From Actinomadura mexicana (GTDB taxonomy: Bacteria; Actinomycetota; Actinomycetes; Streptosporangiales; Streptosporangiaceae), in the NCBI RefSeq assembly GCF_900188105.1, contig NZ_FZNP01000008.1, forward strand, positions 248,001 to 312,000: a stretch of DNA of 64,000 nucleotides, given 5' to 3'. Below, piece after piece: positions 1 through 6,763 of this stretch (the first letter of the stretch is position 1; every line of letters begins with the position of its first letter). The position numbers and the translations under genes are program-made. The notes beneath the pieces were generated by a model, which worked only from the letters and a program-made list of their open reading frames with translations, did not search any database and had not been told where the DNA came from.

Positions 1-167
1 ACTACGCGCGCCCCGGCCTGTCCTGGGTGCCGCTCACGGACGTGGAGCCGCTGCGGGTCGCGCTCGCCTGGGCGGACGGAGGCCCGCTCGTCGAGGCGTT
101 CGCCGCGATCGTCCGCGCGCTCGCGGGCGTCAGGCGTACGTCCGCGGCGTCTCCACGGCCGCGCTGA
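1..167 (+). CDS. LysR-type regulator, C-terminal end (5' truncated by window)
   Basis: The third forward frame is open from the window edge to a TGA at 165-167 and reads as the last ~54 residues of a protein. The segment GLSWVPLTDVEPLRVALAW, followed by a helix FAAIVRALAG, has the look of the end of a LysR substrate-binding domain, where the last strand and helix close the effector pocket. The DNA-binding part lies outside the window, so the target and effector cannot be judged. Its 3' end overlaps the 3' end of the convergent sigma-like gene by 38 bp. The family call rests on a short C-terminal match only. Confidence 0.55.
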   Translation, partial: YARPGLSWVPLTDVEPLRVALAWADGGPLVEAFAAIVRALAGVRRTSAASPRPR

Positions 168-393
168 GCGCCCGGAGCGCGTGGTAGACGCGGACCTTGA
201 CCACGTCGACCGGCACTCCCAGGGAGGCGGCGGCCTCGTTGACCGACCGGTCCCGGAAGACCGTCTCGGTGAGGATCTCGCGGTGCGCGGGCGGCAGCCC
301 CTGGAAGGCCCGGGCGACCACCGCGGGGCGCATCCGCTCCCCCGGCGAACCGGGGGCGAAAGAACCGGTGTCTTTGCCCATTCGCAGTGCCAC
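130..393 (-). CDS. sigma factor region 4-only protein
   Basis: An 87-residue protein from a GTG start; an in-frame ATG lies 12 bp further in (379-381). Residues ~30-80 (FQGLPPAHREILTETVF, then EAAASLGVPVDVVKVRVYHAL) match sigma-70 region 4, the helix-turn-helix that reads the -35 element. Region 2, needed for core RNA polymerase and -10 binding, is absent. It is therefore either a stand-alone region-4 regulator or the remnant of an ECF sigma gene that lost its front. It overlaps the convergent LysR gene tail. No anti-sigma gene is adjacent. The domain call is good; the function is open. Confidence 0.7.
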   Translation of the reverse strand: MALRMGKDTGSFAPGSPGERMRPAVVARAFQGLPPAHREILTETVFRDRSVNEAAASLGVPVDVVKVRVYHALRALSAAVETPRTYA

Positions 394-468
394 ACAACGA
401 ACTTGGCACCCTTCCCCCGCCCCGCCGCCCTCCTTATGGCGTCTTTAAGGAAGCGTTGAGGCTCTGCT

Positions 469-1386
469 TCAGGGGGTGGGGCGCAGGGTCATGCCGGAGG
501 CGAGGAGGGCGAGGGCGGCGGCACCGTAGAGGCCGGCGTCGCGCTCCAGGGTCGTGGAGGACACGCGCAGGTCCCGCAGGTGCGGCATGCCGGCTCGGGC
601 GGCGATCGCGGCGCGCAGCGGGTCGAGGAGCAGGTCGCCCGCGGCCGCCACGCCTCCGCCGATGACGACGTCGCGGACGTCGAGGACGGTGGCGGTGTTG
701 AGGACCGCGGTGGCGAGGGCGCCGGCGGCGCGCCGGAAGGCCGCGAGCGGGATGGGGGCACCGCCGCGGGCGGCGGCGGCCAGGGCACGGGCGTCGGGGC
801 GGCCCGTCGCGGGGGCGAGCGTCCAGCCCTGGGCGAGCGCCCAGCGGACCATGCTGGGGCCGCCGGCGACCGTCTCCAGGCAGCCGCGGGCGCCGCAGAC
901 GCAGGCCTCGCCGTCGAGGTCGACGATGACGTGGCCGATGTGGCCCGCGTTGCCGGTGCGTCCCGTCCAGGGGCGGCCGTCGATGACGAGGCCGCCGCCG
1001 ACGCCGGTCGACACCACGACGCCGAGCAGGGACCCGCAGTCGTGGCCGCCGCGCCACCACTCGCCGAGCGCCATGCACTGGGCGTCGCCGGCGAGGGTGA
1101 CGGGGACGCCCGGGACGAGGCGCTGGACGGCCGCGACGAGCCGGTAGCCGCGCCAGCGGGGGATGTTGATCGGGCTGACGGTTCCGGCCGCCGCGTCGAT
1201 CGGGCCGGCCGAGCCGATCCCGACGCCGGTCAGGCCGGGCCCGGCGAAGTCGGCGACGAGGCCGCGCAGGGTGGCGGTGGGCGCCTGCCCGACGGGGTGC
1301 TCGGCGCGGTCGAGCAGTTCACCGGCGGCGTCGACGCGGGCGACGGCGAACTTGGTGCCGCCGATGTCGAGGGCGAGGACGGTCAT
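469..1386 (-). CDS. ROK-family sugar kinase
   Basis: A 305-residue ROK protein (glucokinase/fructokinase/NagC superfamily) expected to phosphorylate a hexose with ATP. DIGGTK at residues 7-12 is the phosphate-binding loop. GHIGH (148-152) followed by CVCGARGCLE (C162, C164, C169) is the ROK zinc motif. D101 in LAGDAQCMALGE is the expected catalytic base, although the usual NDAN is here GDAQ. No N-terminal helix-turn-helix is present, so it is an enzyme and not a NagC-type repressor. Its ATG overlaps the manA stop (ATGA), so the two are translationally coupled, which suggests a shared hexose-6-phosphate route. The exact sugar is unknown. Confidence 0.85.
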   Translation of the reverse strand: MTVLALDIGGTKFAVARVDAAGELLDRAEHPVGQAPTATLRGLVADFAGPGLTGVGIGSAGPIDAAAGTVSPINIPRWRGYRLVAAVQRLVPGVPVTLAGDAQCMALGEWWRGGHDCGSLLGVVVSTGVGGGLVIDGRPWTGRTGNAGHIGHVIVDLDGEACVCGARGCLETVAGGPSMVRWALAQGWTLAPATGRPDARALAAAARGGAPIPLAAFRRAAGALATAVLNTATVLDVRDVVIGGGVAAAGDLLLDPLRAAIAARAGMPHLRDLRVSSTTLERDAGLYGAAALALLASGMTLRPTP

Positions 1387-2510
1387 GACCCGATCCCCGG
1401 GAGCACGCGGTAGAGCGTGCCGTGTCCGGTGAGGCGGGTGGCGGGGGCCCCGGCGGGGACGAAGGCGGCCTCGCCTCGGGCGAGCGTCAGGGGCGCCTCC
1501 GCGGTGATGCGGGCCTCGCCCTCCAGGCAGAGCAGCGTCTGCGGAAGTCCGGCGGGCAGGTCCTCGGGGACTTCCGCGAGGTCGTGGCGGACGAGGGTGA
1601 ACTCCTCGGCGGCCGTGCGGTACAGGCGGTCGGCCGTGGGCTCGATGCGGTGGGGCCTGGACGGGACGAACTCGACGACGCGCGTCAGTTCGGGGACGTC
1701 GATGTGCTTGGCGGTGAGCCCGCAGCGCACGACGTTGTCGGAGTTCGCCATGACCTCGATCGCGAGACCGCCCAGGTAGGAGTGGGGCACTCCGGCGTCC
1801 ATAAAGAGGGCCTGGCCGGGCTTGAGCTCGACGTGGTCGAGCAGGAGCGCGGCGAGGACCCCGGGGTCGCCGGGGTGAGCGCGGGCGATGTCGGCGTAGA
1901 CGCCGGTCAGTGCCGGTTCGACCGCGGCCTGGAGGGGACGGGAGCCCTCGTCCAGCATCTGGGTGAGGACCGTCCGCAGCGCCTCGGCGGGCGGCTCGGC
2001 GCGGAGCGTTCCGATCCACGGGTCCAGTTCGGGGACCTTCAGGCTTTCGAGAAGGCCGGCGGTCTCGCCGGGGTCGCGGAAGCCGCACAGGCCGTGGAAC
2101 TCGGTGAGGGCGCAGACCATCTCGGGCTTGTGGAAAGGGTCCTTGTAGGTGCGGGCGGCGTCGTCGACGGGGATGCCCTGCGCCTCCTCGCGGGCGAACC
2201 CGGCCTCGGCCTGCGCCGTGGTCGGGTGCACCTGGAGCGACAGCGGCTTCTCGACGGCCAGCACCTTGAGCAGGTAGGGCAGCGTCGGGCCGAAGCGGTC
2301 CACGCACGGGGCGCCGAGCATGCCGATCGGGTCGCGGTCGATGAGGGCGCCGAGGGGCGTCCCGTCCACGCGGGAGGGCGCGGCGGGATGCGCGCCCGCC
2401 CACAGCTCGGCCTGCGGGCGCCCGGTCGGCTCGACTCCGAGCAGCTCGGCCAGAGCGGTCCGCGACCCCCAGTCGTAGGGACGGATCGCGGTGGTCAGCG
2501 GCAATGGCAC
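1383..2510 (-). CDS. manA: mannose-6-phosphate isomerase, class I
   Basis: A 375-residue zinc enzyme interconverting mannose-6-phosphate and fructose-6-phosphate, supplying mannose for GDP-mannose glycans. Family marks are RPYDWGS near the N-terminus, the metal-binding QVHP (Q93, H95), an FHGLCGFR segment, and SYLGGLAIEVMANSDNVVR with the LTAKHIDV block. The start is uncertain: an AAGGAG lies 10 nt before TTG at 2513 and 13 nt before GTG at 2510. I chose GTG because the protein then begins MPLPLTTAIRPYDWG, like its relatives. The following ROK kinase gene overlaps it by 4 bp. Confidence 0.9.
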   Translation of the reverse strand: MPLPLTTAIRPYDWGSRTALAELLGVEPTGRPQAELWAGAHPAAPSRVDGTPLGALIDRDPIGMLGAPCVDRFGPTLPYLLKVLAVEKPLSLQVHPTTAQAEAGFAREEAQGIPVDDAARTYKDPFHKPEMVCALTEFHGLCGFRDPGETAGLLESLKVPELDPWIGTLRAEPPAEALRTVLTQMLDEGSRPLQAAVEPALTGVYADIARAHPGDPGVLAALLLDHVELKPGQALFMDAGVPHSYLGGLAIEVMANSDNVVRCGLTAKHIDVPELTRVVEFVPSRPHRIEPTADRLYRTAAEEFTLVRHDLAEVPEDLPAGLPQTLLCLEGEARITAEAPLTLARGEAAFVPAGAPATRLTGHGTLYRVLPGIGS

Positions 2511-2645
2511 CAACCTGCGCGATCTCCTTGCTCGGGGCACCGTGACCGGACGACGGCGCGCGTGAGGGACAGCGTACAAGCGCCGGAGGCGAAGGCGAAC
2601 GCGACTCGGCCCGACCGCGCCGCGGCGTTCTCCGGCCGCCGGCGG

Positions 2646-2671
2646 GGGTTCACCGGCGCGCCGGTGAACCC
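2646..2671. repeat. 26-bp perfect palindrome without loop
   Basis: The left arm GGGTTCACCGGCG (2646-2658) is followed directly by its exact reverse complement. It lies in the ~220-bp stretch between the manA start and the divergent zinc mini-protein gene. Absence of a loop favours a protein-binding site or a cruciform over a classical terminator. No regulator gene is adjacent. Confidence 0.6.
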
Positions 2672-2731
2672 GGAGCGTCCCGCCGGCGAACTGATGAGCG
2701 GGCACGGCATGCGACCGGCCGAGCCCTTAGG

Positions 2732-2869
2732 ATGAACCCCCAGGGGGTGGTGGACTTGGGCAAGCACAACAAACCGGCGACGCGGTCGTGCCCCGGCTGC
2801 AACGGCACCGGCACCAGCACCGCCACCCACGAGCGGTGCAACGTCTGCCGCGGCACCGGCCGCATCTGA
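2732..2869 (+). CDS. DnaJ-type zinc-finger mini-protein
   Basis: A protein of at most 45 residues with two CxxCxGxG-like modules: CPGCNGTGT and CNVCRGTGRI. These resemble one half of the DnaJ cysteine-rich zinc finger, so it probably binds a single zinc ion. It has no J-domain or substrate-binding part. The start is ambiguous. AGGGGG at 2742-2747 sits 8 nt before TTG 2756, which would give a 37-residue MGKHNKPATR form; GTG 2750 and ATG 2732 are alternatives, and the longest form is listed. It is convergent with the MFS remnant. The role is unknown; protein or RNA chaperone association is only a guess. Confidence 0.6.
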   Translation: MNPQGVVDLGKHNKPATRSCPGCNGTGTSTATHERCNVCRGTGRI

Positions 2870-2874
2870 CCCCG

Positions 2875-3640
2875 TCACGGCCGTCCGATCCCCCGCCCGG
2901 CCGACTCCGGACTCGTCCCGGGCGCGCGGCGCCGGGCCTGGCCGACCGTGACGGCGCGGGCCCCGGCGCACGACGCCCAGGCCAGGACGGCGTAGCCGCC
3001 CGCCGAAAGGACGGCGGTGGACAGCAGGCTCGCGGCCGCGGCGACCGTCCAGACGGCCGCGTCCACGGCTCCCTCGACGTGCGGGCGTTCCGCTTCGGGC
3101 AGGTCGCGGGCGAGGCGTGCGCTGCCGCCGACGAAGCACGGGTTCCAGCCGTAGCCGAGCCGGAAGAGCGCCGCGGCGCGCCGCGGCGCGCCCCGGCGAC
3201 CCGGTCGCGACCGCCGCGAGCGCGGTGGACAGGGCGAGGGTGGCCAGGCCCGCGAGGATCACCGGGTGCGCGCCGTGCCGGTCGGTCATCCGTCCCGTCA
3301 GCGGTGAGAGGGCGAACATGCCGAGCGTGTGCGCGGACAGCGTCATGCCGACCGTCCCGAGGCCGTCGCCGTGCATGTGCATGTCCAGTGGCGCGGCCGT
3401 CATGACGGCGACCATCACGACCTGGGCCGTGACCATCACCGCCAGCGCGGAGCGGGCGGCCGGCGTCCGGGCCAGCCGGCGCAGCGGCGGCGGCGCGCCC
3501 TGCGTCCCCGCCCGGCGCCGGGCCCGCCGGCCGCGGCTCCGGCGGCGGCCGCGCAGGTCAGGACGGCCGGCAGGAACGGGCCGGTGAACGCGGGGAGGCC
3601 GGCGCCCGCGGCCGCCGCGCACGGTCACGCGCTCGGAGGG
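2875..3640 (-). pseudogene. decayed MFS transporter (C-terminal half only)
   Basis: Three reading frames together encode the second half of a major facilitator protein. From upstream to downstream they read: a TM6-like AFTGPFLPAVLTCAAAA; then ALAVMVTAQVVMVAVMTAAP with GRMTDRHGAHPVILAGLATL (MFS TM7-8 and loop); then ALFRLGYGWNPCFVGGSARL into VWTVAAAASLLSTAVL, ending at a TGA (2875-2877). The frame breaks near 3500 and again at 3171-3190, where a 10-bp tandem duplication is the exact cause. No N-terminal half can be found before the divergent acyl-CoA ligase gene. The gene is dead or in decay. Confidence 0.75.
3171..3190. repeat. 10-bp tandem duplication causing a frameshift
   Basis: CCGCGGCGCG occurs twice in immediate succession. 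Removing one copy restores a continuous reading frame on the minus strand from ATGSPGRAAA into LFRLGYGWN of the MFS transporter remnant. Replication slippage is the simplest explanation. Confidence 0.8.
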
Positions 3641-3705
3641 CTGGACCCGCTGAGCCGGCGCGCCCGGCCGCCCCGCGGGTTCGCGCTTCTTCGCGCCGCA
3701 CGGAG

Positions 3706-5466
3706 ATGCCGGAGATGATTCAATCGAGCGTTATGTGGCACTCGTCACTGCGCTCCTCGTCCTGGCGGCAGTGGTACCAGCCGGGGGTCCCCCGCGAGAT
3801 CGACATCCCGGACGTCCCCGTCACGCGCCTGCTCGACGACGCCGCGGACCGGTACCCCCGCAACCACGCGCTGATCTTCTTCGGCCGGCGGATCTGCTAC
3901 CGCGACCTGCGCGAGGCCGTGGACCGGTTCGCCGACGGCCTGCACCGACTGGGAGTGCAGCCCGGCGACCGGGTGGCGCTGATCCTCCCGAACTGCCCGC
4001 AGCAGGTCATCGCGTTCTTCGGCGTGCTGCGCAGGGGCGCGATCGCGGTCCAGCACAACCCCCTCTACACCGAGGAGGAGATGCTCCGGCAGCTCGCCGA
4101 CTGCGGCGCGCGCGTCGCCGTGGTGCTGGATCGTTCCTACAAGACGGTGAAGGCCGTGCGGGCCCGGGCGGGGCTGGAGCACGTCATCGTGACGTCCCTG
4201 GCCGACTTCCTCCCGGCCACCAGGCGGATCGTCCTGCGGCTGCCGCTCGTGCAGACGCAGCGGCGGCGGGCGGCCATCACCGCGGACGTGCCGCACGACC
4301 CCGGCGTCGTCCCGTTCGAAGAGCTGCAGAAAGCGCCCAGGCAGCGCCTGGGCCAACTGCCCCTGGACCCGTCGAGGCATCTGGCGGCCATCGTGTACAC
4401 CGGCGGGACGGAAGGGCGCCCCAAAGGCGCGATGCTGACGCACCGCAATCTCGTCGCGAACGCCTGCCAGCAGCACGCGTGGGACCTCGACGGGCGTCCC
4501 GGCGAGGACGTGACGCTGGCGGTGCTGCCGCTGTTCCACTCGTTCGGGCTGATGAGCTGCCTCGTCGCGCCCGTGATGACGGCCGGGGCGGTGGTGCTGC
4601 TCCCCCGCTACGACGGCGACCGCGTGGTCCGCGCGATCCGCAAGTACCGGCCGACCATCTTCCCCGGGGTGTCGACGCTGTACGAGCAGGTGCTCGACAG
4701 CCCGCGGTTCCGGCCGGACGACCTGCGCTCGCTGCGCATCTTCATCTCCGGGGCGATGGGGCTGTCGCAGAGCACGATCGACCGGCTCGACAGGGTCGGG
4801 GCCAGGGGGCTGATCAACTGCTACGGGCTGACCGAGGCGTCCCCCGCCGTCACCGCGAACCCGCTGGGAGGCGGGGCGCGGAACCTGACGGTCGGGCTGC
4901 CGCTGCCCATGACCGACGCCGTCATCGTCGACCAGGACGAGCCGACGAAGGTCCTGCCGCCGGGCGGGACGGGGGAGGTCGTCGTGCGCGGGCCGCAGGT
5001 GTTCGCGGGCTACTGGAACGCGCCGCTCGCCACCGCGCAGACCCTGTCGAAGGGATGGCTCCGCACGGGTGACATCGGGGTGATGGACGAGAAGGGCTTC
5101 ATCACCATCGTGGACCGCCAGCGAGACATGATCAAGGTGAGCGGTTTCACCGTGTCCCCGTCCGAGGTGGAGAAGGTGCTGCGCCGCCACTCCGCCGTGC
5201 ACGACTGCGCGGTGGTCGGCGTGCCCGACGCCCGGCGCGGCGAGCGCATCATCGCCCACGTGGTGGAGCATCCCGCCTACCCGTTCTCGGCGGAGGAGCT
5301 GCGCCGGCACTGCGAACGCTATCTGTCGCACTACAAGGTGCCCTCCGAGTTCCTGCCCCGGACGGAGCTGCCCCGGAACATGCTGGGCAAAGTCGTCCGG
5401 CAGCGGCTGCGGGACGAGTTCGCCGCCTCGTCCGCGGAGCGGATGGGCCCGGCGCGGAGTGGTTGA
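3706..5466 (+). CDS. long-chain acyl-CoA synthetase (AMP-binding)
   Basis: A 586-residue adenylate-forming enzyme expected to activate a fatty acid with ATP and load it onto CoA. The P-loop motif is YTGGTEGRPKG (231-241), and the adenine-binding YGLTEASP lies near residue 370. The hinge region GWLRTGDIG then DRQRDMIKVSGFTVSP precedes the A10-type lysine in LPRNMLGKVVR. All catalytic motifs are present, so it should be active. The start could be ATG 3706 or, with better spacing to family members, ATG 3733 (MWHSSLRSSSWRQWYQPG). The phosphotransferase gene starts right at its stop. The fatty-acid substrate cannot be told from sequence. Confidence 0.88.
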   Translation: MPEMIQSSVMWHSSLRSSSWRQWYQPGVPREIDIPDVPVTRLLDDAADRYPRNHALIFFGRRICYRDLREAVDRFADGLHRLGVQPGDRVALILPNCPQQVIAFFGVLRRGAIAVQHNPLYTEEEMLRQLADCGARVAVVLDRSYKTVKAVRARAGLEHVIVTSLADFLPATRRIVLRLPLVQTQRRRAAITADVPHDPGVVPFEELQKAPRQRLGQLPLDPSRHLAAIVYTGGTEGRPKGAMLTHRNLVANACQQHAWDLDGRPGEDVTLAVLPLFHSFGLMSCLVAPVMTAGAVVLLPRYDGDRVVRAIRKYRPTIFPGVSTLYEQVLDSPRFRPDDLRSLRIFISGAMGLSQSTIDRLDRVGARGLINCYGLTEASPAVTANPLGGGARNLTVGLPLPMTDAVIVDQDEPTKVLPPGGTGEVVVRGPQVFAGYWNAPLATAQTLSKGWLRTGDIGVMDEKGFITIVDRQRDMIKVSGFTVSPSEVEKVLRRHSAVHDCAVVGVPDARRGERIIAHVVEHPAYPFSAEELRRHCERYLSHYKVPSEFLPRTELPRNMLGKVVRQRLRDEFAASSAERMGPARSG

Positions 5467-5474
5467 CTGGTCGG

Positions 5475-6374
5475 GTGCACACCGAGACCGTCCAGTCAGG
5501 GCTCTTCACACGGCTCGTCCAGATCGGGCGTCGAAGGGCCACCCAGGACGGACGGCCGGAGATCCTGTACGACCGGCACGGTGTGCTCGTCGTCCGCGTC
5601 GGCGACGTGGTCGTGAAGGCGCACCAGGCCGACCGGGAGCACGGAGCACCCTTCCTCGAACGGATGAGGCTGGCGGGCGCGCTGCCCGATCTGGTCATCG
5701 GCGCCTTGAGCCCGCCTCTCACCGTGGACGGCCGCACGGTCACGCTCGCGACGTTCGGTGAGCCCGTGGATCCGGCCAAGGAACTCCCCTGGGAGGAAGG
5801 CGCCCGGCTCTTGGCCGCCCTGCACTCGGCGCCCGTCCCGGCCGACGCGCCGTCGTGGGGACGTCCCACACGGGTGGCGCGCCTGGTCTCCCGCTTGGAG
5901 GCCGGCCCCGCCGAGGACGCGGTGCGGCGCGCGTTCACCACTCTCCCCGCCTGGATACGCGGCGAGGAGGACGAACCCGCGGACCCCGCCCGCCGCCTCA
6001 TCCACGGCGACTGGCATCTGGGCCAGATGGTCCGCGCACCGGGCGGCCGATGGCGGCTCATCGACATCGAGGATCTCGGCAGGGGCGACCCCGCATGGGA
6101 CCTCGCACGGCCCGCGGCGCTCTACTCCGGCGGGGTCCTCCCACCACAGGAGTGGGAGCGTTTCCTGGGCGCGTACAGGGAGGCCGGCGGCCCGGCCGTG
6201 CCCGCTCAGGGCGACCCTTGGACGGCCCTGGAGGTCCCCGCCCGAAGTCTGGCGATCCAGATCGCGGCCACGTGCGTCATATCCGCCGGGAGGGAAGATC
6301 GGCCACTCGACGGCGCGGAGCAGGCGATGGTCGACGCCTGCGTGAGAATATCCGCGGCGGGGGACGCGGCATGA
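5475..6374 (+). CDS. aminoglycoside phosphotransferase (APH)-fold kinase
   Basis: A protein of ~299 residues with the APH/choline-kinase fold. The Brenner motif appears as HGDWHLGQ, with Gln in place of the usual Asn. The metal-binding IDIEDLGRGDPAWDLA follows about 20 residues later. VVVKAH supplies the ATP-anchoring lysine. The substrate is unknown; APH-fold proteins in actinomycetes act on many small molecules, so antibiotic resistance should not be assumed. The start is GTG 5475; TTG 5463, overlapping the ligase stop, is an alternative. It is probably co-transcribed with the upstream acyl-CoA ligase. Confidence 0.8.
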   Translation: MHTETVQSGLFTRLVQIGRRRATQDGRPEILYDRHGVLVVRVGDVVVKAHQADREHGAPFLERMRLAGALPDLVIGALSPPLTVDGRTVTLATFGEPVDPAKELPWEEGARLLAALHSAPVPADAPSWGRPTRVARLVSRLEAGPAEDAVRRAFTTLPAWIRGEEDEPADPARRLIHGDWHLGQMVRAPGGRWRLIDIEDLGRGDPAWDLARPAALYSGGVLPPQEWERFLGAYREAGGPAVPAQGDPWTALEVPARSLAIQIAATCVISAGREDRPLDGAEQAMVDACVRISAAGDAA

Positions 6375-6441
6375 CGTGGCGCGGAACCTGTCCTACATTT
6401 AGCCTCTATCTGGGGATCCATACCGGAAGGACGACAAGGCG

Positions 6442-6711
6442 ATGCACTGTCCTAAGTGTCGTGGCGTGATGCGGACCTACACCCGCAGCGGCGTCCACAT
6501 CGAGCAATGTGACAGCTGCCGGGGCATCTTCCTCGACTACGGCGAGCTTGAGGCCCTGGGCCAGATGGAGTCGCAGTACCGGGCGGCGCCCCCGCCCGCC
6601 GCGGCGCCCGGATGGGGTGCCCCCGGGGGGTCGGTCCACCACCATCACCACGGCGGGCACCACCGCCCGCACCACGGCGGCGGCGTGTTCCACATGCTCT
6701 TCTCCACCTGA
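6442..6711 (+). CDS. TFIIB-type zinc-ribbon protein with His-rich tail
   Basis: An 89-residue protein beginning MHCPKCRGVM, with CDSCRGIFLDYGEL at residues ~23-37. The CPxC...CxxCxGxFLDxGEL pattern is the zf-TFIIB-like zinc ribbon found in many small bacterial proteins. The C-terminal third is Ala/Pro/Gly-rich and then strongly histidine-rich (about ten His within 20 residues, ending GGGVFHMLFST), which could bind metal. AAGGACGACAAGGCG precedes the ATG. The function is unknown. A perfect hairpin right after the stop separates it from the convergent pnkp gene. Confidence 0.75.
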   Translation: MHCPKCRGVMRTYTRSGVHIEQCDSCRGIFLDYGELEALGQMESQYRAAPPPAAAPGWGAPGGSVHHHHHGGHHRPHHGGGVFHMLFST

Positions 6712-6719
6712 CCGGGCGA

Positions 6720-6750
6720 CCACGGCCCGCCCGAGGGCGGCGGGCCGTGG
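6720..6750. terminator. bidirectional hairpin terminator
   Basis: CCACGGCCCGCC (6720-6731) pairs perfectly with 6739-6750 around a 7-nt loop. It lies between the convergent zinc-ribbon and pnkp genes. There is no U-tract, as is common in actinomycetes. Confidence 0.75.
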
Positions 6751-6763
6751 CGCGCGCGAAGGG

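Noticed and set aside
6640..6690. HHHHH run resembling an affinity tag from a vector
   Set aside because: It lies within a natural zinc-ribbon gene with further dispersed His and Gly residues; no vector sequence adjoins it.
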